Shown here piece after piece: positions 1-7,598 of a stretch of 64,000 nt of DNA; within the stretch, counting starts at the first letter, position 1, and every line of letters starts with the position of its first letter. The translations under genes were made by a program, and so were the position numbers. This DNA comes from Neofamilia massiliensis (GTDB taxonomy: Bacteria; Bacillota; Clostridia; Tissierellales; Peptoniphilaceae). The stretch lies in assembly GCF_001299475.1 (NCBI RefSeq), contig NZ_CYUJ01000002.1, forward strand, positions 124,001 to 188,000, read 5' to 3'. A model generated the notes under the pieces. It ran no database searches and was not told the DNA's origin. It saw only the letters and a program-made list of their open reading frames with translations.

Positions 1-10
1 AGTTGATGAC

Positions 11-430
11 ATGGAATTTAAAAAATTTAAAGATAGATATTTAGTGAGACTTGAAAAAGGCGAAGACATAGTTCAAAGCCTTTTAAGTCTTGCGAAAAGT
101 GAAAATATAAGGCTGGCTAGCATTAACGGCCTAGGTGCTGTTTCCTATGCAGAAATTGGCCTTTATAAGTTAGATGAGAAAAAGTATTATTCAAATACTT
201 ATGAAGGCGACTTTGAAATTGCCAACCTTCACGGCAACTTGTCAACTATGGACGGAGAAGAATATATCCACCTCCACATTATTGTTGCTGACGGCGACCA
301 AAGATGTTTTGGTGGCCACTTAAACAAGGGGATCATTTCTGCAACTGGAGAAATCTTTGTCGATGTTCTTGACGGAGAAGTTGACAGGTTTAAAGGAGAA
401 AATGGTATAAATCTCTTGGATTTAAAATAA
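11..430 (+). CDS. PPC/DUF296-domain protein
   Basis: A 139-residue protein that is essentially one PPC (plant and prokaryote conserved, DUF296) domain. The family signature is visible in the second half, where a [10 protein letters not shown] stretch is followed by GGHLNKG and then a GEIFV strand. In plants this domain sits in AT-hook DNA-binding proteins. Stand-alone bacterial versions form trimers of unclear function, often annotated as DNA-binding, and no AT-hook is present here. The start lies 10 bases from the window edge, so its promoter is out of view. It ends one base before the msrAB start, which suggests co-transcription. The family call is firm; the biochemical role is unknown. Confidence 0.85.
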   Translation: MEFKKFKDRYLVRLEKGEDIVQSLLSLAKSENIRLASINGLGAVSYAEIGLYKLDEKKYYSNTYEGDFEIANLHGNLSTMDGEEYIHLHIIVADGDQRCFGGHLNKGIISATGEIFVDVLDGEVDRFKGENGINLLDLK

Positions 431-431
431 A

Positions 432-1526
432 ATGAAAGCTAAGAAGATGATTATTTTAATTTTGGCAGTTCTTGCCCTGGTCTTTGTGCTTGTAAAAATG
501 AGAGACTTAAGACCAAGATACAAAGAAAATAAAAATTACAAAGAAGGAGACAATATGGAGATAAAAATTTCTGTAAATGATTTAGGCAATAAAGACCCTA
601 GGGTCCTCTACCTAGCAGGTGGATGTTTTTGGGGAGTTGAAGGATATTTTTCTAGACTAAATGGCGTAATCGACACTGAAGTTGGTTATATAAATGGGAA
701 AACTGATAAAACTTCTTATCAAGATTTAAAAATCACCGACCACGCAGAGGCAATAAAGTTAACTTACGATGCCAACAAAATTTCCCTAGAAGAACTTTTA
801 GACCACTATTTTAGAATAATTGACCCAACCTCTGTAGACAAACAAGGCAACGACAGGGGCAGACAGTATAGGACTGGAATTTATTCAGATGATGAAGAAG
901 TTTTAGAAAAAGCTAAGACCTATCTTGACCAAAGACAAAAAGACTATGACAAAAAAATTGTAGTTGAAGTTGAAAGAGTTAATAACTATATTCTTGCAGA
1001 AGACTACCACCAAGACTATTTAGAAAAAAATCCTGGCGGCTACTGTCATGTGGACCTTAGCCTGGCAGACAAACCTCTTTACAAGTCCTATGAGAAAAAA
1101 TCTCAAGAAGAATTAAAAAGCCAGCTAACTGACCTTGAGTACCAAGTGACCCAAGAAGCAGCAACTGAAAGACCATTTTCATCAGAATACGATGACTTTA
1201 ATAAGAAGGGAATTTATGTAGACAAAACAACAGGCCAGGCTCTCTTTTCATCAAGGGACAAGTATGACGCAGGTTGTGGCTGGCCATCTTTTACCAGACC
1301 AATTTCATCCTACGCCCTTGACTACAAGGAAGACTTATCCCACGGTATGAACCGAGTAGAAGTAAAATCAACTGACGGTGACGCCCACCTTGGCCACGTC
1401 TTTGAAGATGGACCAAGAGATGAGGGAGGCCTTAGATATTGTATTAACGGAGCGGCCTTAAAATTTATTCCTTACGAAGAAATGGACGAAAAAGGCTACG
1501 GTGAATTTAAAAAATTTGTAGAATAA
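432..1526 (+). CDS. msrAB: Bifunctional peptide methionine sulfoxide reductase MsrA/MsrB, membrane-anchored form
   Basis: Repairs oxidised methionine: MsrA reduces the S-sulfoxide and MsrB the R-sulfoxide. Residues 1-41 are a basic start plus a hydrophobic segment (about 5-22), predicting a membrane anchor or uncleaved signal. MsrA follows with its catalytic Cys65 in [10 protein letters not shown]. MsrB occupies the C-terminal half, with CGWPSFTRP and the catalytic RYCINGAAL motif. An in-frame ATG at 555 has its own good ribosome site (GAAGGAG) and would yield a cytoplasmic enzyme lacking the anchor, whereas the ATG at 432 has little Shine-Dalgarno sequence. Both products may be made. It directly follows the PPC-domain gene. 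Confidence 0.93.
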   Translation: MKAKKMIILILAVLALVFVLVKMRDLRPRYKENKNYKEGDNMEIKISVNDLGNKDPRVLYLAGGCFWGVEGYFSRLNGVIDTEVGYINGKTDKTSYQDLKITDHAEAIKLTYDANKISLEELLDHYFRIIDPTSVDKQGNDRGRQYRTGIYSDDEEVLEKAKTYLDQRQKDYDKKIVVEVERVNNYILAEDYHQDYLEKNPGGYCHVDLSLADKPLYKSYEKKSQEELKSQLTDLEYQVTQEAATERPFSSEYDDFNKKGIYVDKTTGQALFSSRDKYDAGCGWPSFTRPISSYALDYKEDLSHGMNRVEVKSTDGDAHLGHVFEDGPRDEGGLRYCINGAALKFIPYEEMDEKGYGEFKKFVE

Positions 1527-1544
1527 AAAATTGCAAAAGGAAAT

Positions 1545-1582
1545 TGAAAAATCTCTGGCTATTAGGCTGGGGATTTTTTATT
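1545..1582 (+). terminator. Possible weak terminator after msrAB
   Basis: AATCTC pairs with GGGATT (one G-U) around a loop and runs into TTTTTT at about 1573-1579, between msrAB and the next gene. The stem is short, so this is tentative. Confidence 0.4.
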
Positions 1583-1641
1583 GGCCTCTTCAATCTTTTA
1601 TAAGTTTCTCTCCTATGGTAAAATTAGCCTAGGTGATAAAA

Positions 1642-2619
1642 ATGCAAATAGGAAAAGTAGCAAATTCTCTTTTAGAAGAGTTAATAAGTGATATAGAAAA
1701 AAGACCAGAAGTTTTAATTGGATCAAAAATAGGCAGGGATACTTCTATTTTAGATTTGGGAGATGACCTTTTAGTTGTTTCAACTGATCCAATAACTGGA
1801 GCTAGCAAAAACATCGGCTCTCTTGCAATAAATGTTGCAGTAAACGATCTAACAACAGAAGGGGCAGAGCCTGTGGCAGCACTTTTAACAGTTTTACTTC
1901 CATCAAAGACCAGTGAAGAAGACTTAAAAAAGCTAATGGCAGATGCCAAAGAAGCAGCGAGAAAAATTAATTTAACTATAATTGGCGGCCACACAGAAAT
2001 TACTGATGCAGTAAAGAGGCCAGTAGTCTCTACAACAGTTTTAGGAAAAATTTCTGGCCCTTACGAAGAAAAGAAAATTGAAGTTAACGATCTTTTAATA
2101 GTTACTAAGTCTTTAGGCTTAGAAGGCACGGCGATTTTAGCAGCAGAAAGGGAAGACCAAGTAAGAAAAATCTTAACAGCAGATGAATATAAAGAAGCTT
2201 TAGCCTACAAGGACTTAACTTCAGTTGTAAAAGAAGGAAAGATTTTAAAGTCCTTTGGCGCCAAATACATGCACGATGTAACAGAAGGTGGTCTTCTTGG
2301 AGCAGCCTGGGAGGCAGCAAAAGCTAATGAAGCTGGCCTAGTTGTCTTTGACGACAGCCTGCCAGTAACTAAGGCTACAGAAAAAATTGCTAATGCCTTT
2401 GACATTGATTATAGAAAATTAATTTCATCTGGGTCAATGCTTGCTATAATTTCTCAAAAAGATTTTATTAAGGCCCTAGAAGAATTAGCAGATGAAAACA
2501 TTAAGGCCACAATAATTGGTAGAGTAACTGACTACGAAGGAGTATTTTTAAGAGAAAATGGCAAAATGATTCCTCTTGGTCAGCCAAAGGCAGATGATCT
2601 TTATAAGGCCTTAAAATAA
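1642..2619 (+). CDS. AIR synthase-related (HypE/PurM-like) protein
   Basis: An ATP-binding AIR-synthase (PurM/HypE/SelD/ThiL superfamily) fold of about 325 residues. The N-terminal half has the D-T-S-I-L ... VVSTDPITGA region used by this superfamily for ATP/Mg binding, then NVAVNDLTTEGAEP. The C-terminal half has the MHDVTEGGLLGA glycine-rich strand. It lacks the C-terminal PRIC cysteine tail of genuine HypE and the N-terminal Cys/Sec of SelD, so neither specific function is supported. The ATG at 1642 is preferred over an upstream GTG (1633) because AGGTGA at 1631-1636 is correctly spaced for it. The substrate is unknown. Confidence 0.8.
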   Translation: MQIGKVANSLLEELISDIEKRPEVLIGSKIGRDTSILDLGDDLLVVSTDPITGASKNIGSLAINVAVNDLTTEGAEPVAALLTVLLPSKTSEEDLKKLMADAKEAARKINLTIIGGHTEITDAVKRPVVSTTVLGKISGPYEEKKIEVNDLLIVTKSLGLEGTAILAAEREDQVRKILTADEYKEALAYKDLTSVVKEGKILKSFGAKYMHDVTEGGLLGAAWEAAKANEAGLVVFDDSLPVTKATEKIANAFDIDYRKLISSGSMLAIISQKDFIKALEELADENIKATIIGRVTDYEGVFLRENGKMIPLGQPKADDLYKALK

Positions 2620-2659
2620 AAAAATATATTAAATTACGATTACAATTTTGTGAAAAATC

Positions 2660-2687
2660 TTGTATTCAGCCTTTTGTGAACTATAAT
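2660..2687 (+). promoter_or_regulatory. Sigma-A-type promoter of the amidase gene
   Basis: TTGTAT (2660-2665), 16-bp spacer, TATAAT (2682-2687), followed by GGAGG at 2701 and the ATG at 2712. Confidence 0.65.
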
Positions 2688-2711
2688 ATTTTTAGACACA
2701 GGAGGAATTTT

Positions 2712-4619
2712 ATGAAAAAAACCTTAAGATTTTTATTAGTTTTCTTAAGCCTAATATTTATAATCACTTCCAGAGCCTATGCAAGTCCAGGCTCTGCTTT
2801 TAATGTAAAAATAGATGGATCAAAAACCCAAGTCTACGATGTAAACCTAGAATTAGGAGGCAAAAAAGTCTCTCCAGAATTTAAACCCTACATCTACAAA
2901 GACAGGACCTATGTTCCAGTAAGACTAGTGGCAGAAAGCTTTAATTCCCAAGTCCAATGGAATCAGGCTACAAAGTCTGCAATAATTAGCAAGGGCCCAG
3001 ATGTAATTGTCCTATCAATTGGTAAAAACGAAGCCATAAAAAACGGAGAGCCAATAAGTCTGCCAGCTGACCAAGTTCCCTATTTAGTTGAATACTCAAA
3101 TGGCCAGGCAAAAACTATGGTTCCTTTGAGAATTGTTTCAGAACTTTTAGGCTACAAAATTTCTTGGAATGGACCTGAAAGACTAGTTAGTATTTTAGAA
3201 GACCAAGTGCCTGTACAGGTTCAAACGAAAAACCAAATTACTGCCATAGAAAAAATAAATGGCTCATCAAAAAACGAGCAAATAAAAATTTCCTCAACAG
3301 GAAATCTTGATTATTATTCCAGATTTGAAGAAGAGAAAAACTCTCTTTTACTGACAATTAAAGATTCATCTATAAATATAAAAGGCAAGACTTCGGGAAA
3401 AATTTCCATAGGAGGCCAGATGATAGACTCAGTAGAATATTCTTCAGATTTAAAGACCAAAACATCAGCAATAAGAATTCAACTAAAAACCTATGCCAAA
3501 GCAAATGTAAAAAAAGTAAACAAGGGCCAGGGCCTAAATATTTCCTTTACTAACGAAATTACTGGAATAAGACCAGTAGATTACAAGGGCCAAAAGGCTA
3601 TTTTAATTGAAAATGTGCAAAACAGTGAATACAACATTATAAAACTGAATAACCCTTTTAGATACGTTATTGACATAAAGGATGCCAGTCTTTTAGGAGA
3701 CAAGAAGGCAGGAAAGTTTGATATTTCAACAGGTTTTGTTGCTGGTATTAGAGCCAACCAGTTTGTTCCAGATGGCAACTATTCAAAAAACGACAACATA
3801 GTAAGAGTTGTTTTAGATAGCAAGGAAGGAGTAAATGACGGCAAGGTCCAAATAATTAAAGAAGGCTTTGACCTAATTTTAATACCAGAACAAGGATCAG
3901 GATCTAACAAGACCCTAACGGACCCAAATGAAGTTCCCAAAAATCCAATAAATGATGAGGACCAAATAGACAAAGAAGATTCCTTTGACAATGTTGAAGA
4001 AATAGAAATTGTCGAAAGAAAACCTAGGATAAAACCTAATTCAAAGGCAGAAGTAGTAATAGTTATTGACCCAGGTCACGGCGGCAAAGACCCAGGAGCC
4101 CTTGCGACAAATGGCACTGAAGAAAAATCTTTAAACTTGGATATAGCCCTTAGGGCAGAAGAGATTTTATCTTCCTATGGCTATACAGTAAAAATGACTA
4201 GAGATTCTGACTCGTCAGTAAATATCTATCAAAGGCCAAAGTTTGCCAACGAAGAAAACGCCCACGCCTTTGTATCAATTCACGCAAACTCTTCTACAAA
4301 CTCTGAAGCAAGTGGAATAGAAACTCTTTATGCCCCAAGAGATAAAACTAGTGTAAAATACGACGCCCAATATCCATTGGCCCAAAAAATTCACTATGAG
4401 CTAACAAAAGAAACTTCTATGCAATCTAGGGGAATAAAACAAAGGCCAGATTTAATAGTTTTAAATCAAACAGAAATGTCAGCAGTTTTAGTTGAGCTAG
4501 GATTTATTTCTAACGAAATGGATTTGGCTTTAATGGAAACTGACTTTTTCAAAGACGCCTGTGCCAAGGCAATAGCAAATGGATTAATTTCCTATATGCA
4601 AGAAACTTATGGCTACTAA
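2712..4619 (+). CDS. Secreted N-acetylmuramoyl-L-alanine amidase with copper-amine-oxidase-like and AMIN domains
   Basis: A cell-wall hydrolase of 635 residues cleaving the MurNAc-L-Ala bond. The order is a signal peptide (about 1-25, ending AYA), a copper amine oxidase N-like domain with two YVPVRLVAE/MVPLRIVSE repeats, one or two AMIN-like beta regions thought to bind wall polymer, an acidic linker, then an Amidase_3 catalytic domain. Zinc and catalytic residues are visible as DPGHGG, EEKSLN, SIHAN and VELGFISN. The ATG at 2712 follows GGAGG at 2701; a longer GTG frame at 2676 overlaps the promoter and is rejected. Likely role: daughter-cell separation or wall turnover. Confidence 0.92.
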   Translation: MKKTLRFLLVFLSLIFIITSRAYASPGSAFNVKIDGSKTQVYDVNLELGGKKVSPEFKPYIYKDRTYVPVRLVAESFNSQVQWNQATKSAIISKGPDVIVLSIGKNEAIKNGEPISLPADQVPYLVEYSNGQAKTMVPLRIVSELLGYKISWNGPERLVSILEDQVPVQVQTKNQITAIEKINGSSKNEQIKISSTGNLDYYSRFEEEKNSLLLTIKDSSINIKGKTSGKISIGGQMIDSVEYSSDLKTKTSAIRIQLKTYAKANVKKVNKGQGLNISFTNEITGIRPVDYKGQKAILIENVQNSEYNIIKLNNPFRYVIDIKDASLLGDKKAGKFDISTGFVAGIRANQFVPDGNYSKNDNIVRVVLDSKEGVNDGKVQIIKEGFDLILIPEQGSGSNKTLTDPNEVPKNPINDEDQIDKEDSFDNVEEIEIVERKPRIKPNSKAEVVIVIDPGHGGKDPGALATNGTEEKSLNLDIALRAEEILSSYGYTVKMTRDSDSSVNIYQRPKFANEENAHAFVSIHANSSTNSEASGIETLYAPRDKTSVKYDAQYPLAQKIHYELTKETSMQSRGIKQRPDLIVLNQTEMSAVLVELGFISNEMDLALMETDFFKDACAKAIANGLISYMQETYGY

Positions 4620-4644
4620 AATTAAAATAATTTTTTAAGACCAA

Positions 4645-4679
4645 GAAGACTTAGATGAAAAACTCTAAGTCTTTTTTTA
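4645..4679 (+). terminator. Rho-independent terminator after the amidase gene
   Basis: AAGACTTAGA pairs with TCTAAGTCTT around a short loop, followed by a run of T at 4671-4678. Confidence 0.85.
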
Positions 4680-4695
4680 GAATCAAAATATAAAT

Positions 4696-4724
4696 TTGAC
4701 AATACTACTTAAAGGTAGTACAAT
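4696..4724 (+). promoter_or_regulatory. Promoter of the FMN riboswitch-ribU transcript
   Basis: TTGACA (4696-4701), exactly 17 bp, TACAAT (4719-4724). Transcription would start just before the aptamer. Confidence 0.85.
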
Positions 4725-4730
4725 TAAAAT

Positions 4731-4845
4731 ATCTTCAGGGCGAGGTGAAATTCCTCACCGGTGGTTACAGTCCGCGATTTCCTATAAGAGGAAGATGATT
4801 TGGTGAAATTCCAAAACCGACAGTAAAGTCTGGATGAAAGAAGAT
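4731..4845 (+). ncRNA. FMN riboswitch aptamer (RFN element)
   Basis: Contains the conserved RFN core: AGGGCGAGGTGAAATTCC, CACCGGTGGT, CAGTCCGCGA and, near the 3' end, CCGACAGT and GTCTGGATGAAAG. P1 closes by ATCTTC (4731-4736) with GAAGAT (4840-4845). FMN binding normally shuts off downstream riboflavin genes, which fits the ribU gene that follows. Confidence 0.97.
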
Positions 4846-4864
4846 TAAATATTTCTAATCTTTT

Positions 4865-4894
4865 TTGCCTGAGATAAATTTAGGCAATTTTTTT
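4865..4894 (+). terminator. Expression-platform terminator of the FMN riboswitch
   Basis: TTGCCT (4865-4870) pairs with AGGCAA (4882-4887), followed by seven T. It lies between the aptamer and the ribU ribosome site, so ligand-dependent attenuation is the likely mode. The nearby AAGATTA/TAATCTT pair could compete with P1. Confidence 0.8.
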
Positions 4895-4918
4895 ATGCCA
4901 AGATTATCGGAGGTTATT

Positions 4919-5515
4919 ATGAATAATAATGTAGCAGCAAGAGGAATTAAGACGAGAAACCTAGTAAGGGTTGGAATTTTAGGAGCAGTTGGATTTTTGC
5001 TAATGTTTTTAAGTATGCCCCTAAGTTTTATTGCACCGCCATTTATGAAACTAGACCTATCAGACGTGCCAGCACTAGTAGCAGGCTTTGCTATGGGACC
5101 TAGCTATGGGATTATGGTTCAACTAGTTAAGAACCTTTTAAACGTAACAAAGACAATAACTGGTGGAGTTGGAGAATTTTCAAACTTTATTGTAGGTTCA
5201 ACTTATGTATTTGTAGCTTCAATTATTTATAAGAAAAACAAGTCTATGAAGTCAGCTCTAATTGGTATAGTAGTAGGAATTTTAGCTATGACAACTTTGG
5301 CCATGGCCTCAAACTACTTTGTTGTCTTCCCACTTTATGCAAAATTAATGATTCCTATGGAAACAATTATCGGCATGGGAACAGCAATTAATCCAGCAAT
5401 TAACTCCCTAGGCAAGATGATGCTTTTATCAGTTCTTCCATTTAATCTAGTAAAGGGATCCATAAACGGCCTAGTTACATTTTTAGTTTATAAAAGAGTT
5501 AGACAATACCTATAA
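4919..5515 (+). CDS. ribU: Riboflavin ECF transporter S-component RibU
   Basis: A 198-residue membrane protein with about six hydrophobic helices. It is the substrate-binding subunit of an energy-coupling-factor transporter that imports riboflavin/FMN precursor. RibU hallmarks are the LSMPLSF...PPFMKLDLSDVPALVAGF region and a later conserved N-rich loop (NPAINSLGKM). GGAGG at 4909-4913 sets the ATG at 4919; the frame remains open upstream to 4865 but that part is the terminator hairpin. The FMN riboswitch directly upstream confirms the substrate. The ECF ATPase/EcfT genes are not in this window. Confidence 0.95.
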   Translation: MNNNVAARGIKTRNLVRVGILGAVGFLLMFLSMPLSFIAPPFMKLDLSDVPALVAGFAMGPSYGIMVQLVKNLLNVTKTITGGVGEFSNFIVGSTYVFVASIIYKKNKSMKSALIGIVVGILAMTTLAMASNYFVVFPLYAKLMIPMETIIGMGTAINPAINSLGKMMLLSVLPFNLVKGSINGLVTFLVYKRVRQYL

Positions 5516-5532
5516 AAAAATAAAAAAAGTTG

Positions 5533-5561
5533 TTGACAAGAAAGACTTTTTGATTTAAAAT
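5533..5561 (+). promoter_or_regulatory. Possible upstream promoter of veg
   Basis: TTGACA (5533-5538), 17 bp, TAAAAT (5556-5561). It lies directly upstream of the stronger consensus promoter and may be a second veg promoter. Confidence 0.5.
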
Positions 5562-5572
5562 ATAAATTTTAC

Positions 5573-5601
5573 TTGACAAATTCCTAGTATTTTGCTATAA
5601 T
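5573..5601 (+). promoter_or_regulatory. Full-consensus sigma-A promoter of veg
   Basis: TTGACA (5573-5578), 17 bp, TATAAT (5596-5601): a perfect match to consensus at ideal spacing. The Bacillus subtilis veg promoter is a classic very strong promoter, so the strength appears conserved. Confidence 0.93.
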
Positions 5602-5638
5602 ATGACCAGTATTTATTATAAGCGAAAGGCGTGATAAT

Positions 5639-5872
5639 TTGACTTCGATGAATGTTATTAAGAAGGAATTAGAGAGCCAGATAGGAAAACAAGTCTATCT
5701 GAAGGCCGACAGAGGACGAAAGAGATATATAAAGAGAAAGGGCAGACTTGATGCAGTTTATCCTTCTCTTTTTGTAGTAGATCTTGAATTTGAAGATTCA
5801 CCAAGTAGAAAAATGACCTTCACTTATTCAGACCTACTTACAAACACAGTGGAGTTATTAATTTTAGATTAA
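5639..5872 (+). CDS. veg: Veg family protein
   Basis: A 77-residue Veg homologue. The family pattern is recognisable: a short helix, GKQVYLKADRGRKR, then YPSLFVVDLEF and a C-terminal TYSDLLTNTVEL. Veg is conserved across low-GC Gram-positives and in Bacillus affects biofilm gene expression; its molecular function is unsettled. The TTG at 5639 is chosen because AAAGGCGTGAT lies just upstream. An ATG at 5648 is the alternative and would shorten it by three residues. It is monocistronic, between a consensus promoter and a strong terminator. Confidence 0.9.
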   Translation: MTSMNVIKKELESQIGKQVYLKADRGRKRYIKRKGRLDAVYPSLFVVDLEFEDSPSRKMTFTYSDLLTNTVELLILD

Positions 5873-5879
5873 CTTTTAA

Positions 5880-5910
5880 AACAAACCTTGAAAAACAGGT
5901 TTGTTTTTTT
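5880..5910 (+). terminator. Terminator of veg
   Basis: AACAAACCT pairs perfectly with AGGTTTGTT around an 8-nt loop, then a T run. Confidence 0.92.
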
Positions 5911-6069
5911 ATGAAAAAAATTTTGAATTTATAAAAATCATTTTATTAAAAAGTTTTTTAAGCAGAGATGAAAAAATTTACTAGGCCTTTTAAAAGAACT
6001 TATAATTTTAATATTTATATGTTACACTTAGAGAAGAAAAACAAATACAAGCAAAGGAAGGTGAAGACA

Positions 6070-7449
6070 ATGGAGCTAAAAGTAGACAAACAAGCTTATT
6101 ATGAAGATATATACAAGGCTGTAAAGAGAAAAGACAGAGAGTTATTTAGGTCTTTATTTTTAAAACTTCATGGCAATGACCAAGTAGAGGTGTTTTATGA
6201 ACTTTACCCCGAAAACAAGGCCAAGATAACAGAATTACTTTCTCCAGAAGAGTTTGCAGAGATTTTTGACGTTATGGAATTTTCTCAACAAGAAGAAACC
6301 TATACAGTAATGCCAGACTCTTATATGAAAGAAGTTTTTTCTTATGTGTCAGATGACAACCTAGTTAACTTCTTAAAAAGTCTAGAAGAAGACAAGGCCA
6401 AGGAAATAATTTCTAAGATGAACTTAGAAGACAGGACAATTATAGAATCCCTACTAAAACACACTGAGGAAACAGCTGGATCTATAATGACTACTGAGCT
6501 AGTTAAGGTTTCAATTCACGACAAGCCTAACGAAGTTATTGAAACTATGAGAAGGGTTGGCCGCCAGGCAGAACTTATTTATTATATCTATGTAGTTGAC
6601 GATAATGGACGACTAGACGGGGTCCTTTCTCTAAGGGACTTAATTCTTGCACCGCCTGGAGAAGAAATCCAAGCCATTATGAATTCTCAAACTGTTTCAG
6701 TAACAACAGATACAGACCAAGAAGAAGTAGCCGGCCTTATTCAAGAATACGACTTGTTGGCAGTGCCAGTTGTAGATGCAAATAATGTCCTGGTAGGTCT
6801 AGTAACAGTAGACGACGTTATGGACGTCATTGAACAAGAGGCTACAGAAGACTTCTACAAAATGGGGGGTATTGCAGGCGAAGTTGACGACTCTGGCGAA
6901 GGAACTGAAACAACAGTTTTAGGTATGACCAAGGCCAGACTTCCATGGATAGTAATTCTTTTATTTATGGGTCTAATTTCAGCTAACTTAATTAATGCCT
7001 TTGAAGAAACTCTAGCCAAGGTAGTTCAACTTGCAGTTTTTATTCCAATCCTAACAGATACAGCAGGTAACGTAGGAACCCAAGCCCTGGCAGTATCAGT
7101 AAGAAGATTAACTATTGACGAAGAAGGGGAAGGCTTTTGGTCCTTGTTCTTTAAAGAACTAGGAGTAGGTATGATAATGGGACTGGTATCATCTCTTGTT
7201 ATAGCATCCATTGCCTTTGTATTATTTAGATCAACTCACCTATCAATAGTTGTAGGAGCGGCCCTTTTATTTACAGTGAGTCTTTCAACTATTGTTGGTT
7301 ACACAGTGCCAGTAATCTTTAATAAATTTAACATTGACCCTGCAGTAGCATCAGGACCATTTATTACAACAATAAATGATATGCTTGCACTGTTCTCATA
7401 TTTTTCAATAGCAACGCTTTTACTTGAAAAAATATTTGCAGGCATTTAA
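6070..7449 (+). CDS. mgtE: Magnesium transporter MgtE
   Basis: A 459-residue MgtE-type Mg2+ channel. In order: an N-terminal superhelical domain, two CBS domains (around VSIHDKPNEVIETMRRVG and VSVTTDTDQEEVAGLIQEY) that sense cytosolic Mg2+, a connecting helix, then five membrane helices containing the family motif AVFIPILTDTAGNVGTQAL that lines the pore. The ATG at 6070 is preceded by AAGGAAGGTG; an in-frame ATG at 5968 is rejected because it adds 34 residues absent from the family and has no ribosome site. No M-box riboswitch is recognisable upstream. Confidence 0.95.
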   Translation: MELKVDKQAYYEDIYKAVKRKDRELFRSLFLKLHGNDQVEVFYELYPENKAKITELLSPEEFAEIFDVMEFSQQEETYTVMPDSYMKEVFSYVSDDNLVNFLKSLEEDKAKEIISKMNLEDRTIIESLLKHTEETAGSIMTTELVKVSIHDKPNEVIETMRRVGRQAELIYYIYVVDDNGRLDGVLSLRDLILAPPGEEIQAIMNSQTVSVTTDTDQEEVAGLIQEYDLLAVPVVDANNVLVGLVTVDDVMDVIEQEATEDFYKMGGIAGEVDDSGEGTETTVLGMTKARLPWIVILLFMGLISANLINAFEETLAKVVQLAVFIPILTDTAGNVGTQALAVSVRRLTIDEEGEGFWSLFFKELGVGMIMGLVSSLVIASIAFVLFRSTHLSIVVGAALLFTVSLSTIVGYTVPVIFNKFNIDPAVASGPFITTINDMLALFSYFSIATLLLEKIFAGI

Positions 7450-7460
7450 AGATAAAATAA

Positions 7461-7488
7461 GCTGACCTTTAAGGAGGTCGCTTTTTTT
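7461..7488 (+). terminator. Terminator of mgtE
   Basis: GACCT and AGGTC form a short GC-rich hairpin followed by TTTTTTT. Confidence 0.75.
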
Positions 7489-7552
7489 ATTTTTAAAAAT
7501 CATTGGAAGAAAAATTTAAAATTTGTACTTTTAAAAGCTTAGATCTTTTACT

Positions 7553-7580
7553 TTGACATTCAAGTTTACTTGTATATAAT
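7553..7580 (+). promoter_or_regulatory. Promoter of the LtaS-like gene
   Basis: TTGACA (7553-7558), 16 bp, TATAAT (7575-7580), followed by AAGGTGAT and the ATG at 7599. Confidence 0.85.
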
Positions 7581-7598
7581 ATTATCTAAGGTGATTAT

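Noticed and set aside
1642-2619. Selenophosphate synthetase (SelD) or hydrogenase maturation HypE
   Set aside because: The catalytic Cys/Sec of SelD and the C-terminal cysteine tail of HypE are both missing; no hydrogenase or selenoprotein genes are nearby.
5910-6069. M-box magnesium riboswitch upstream of mgtE
   Set aside because: None of the conserved M-box segments can be found in the short AT-rich leader.
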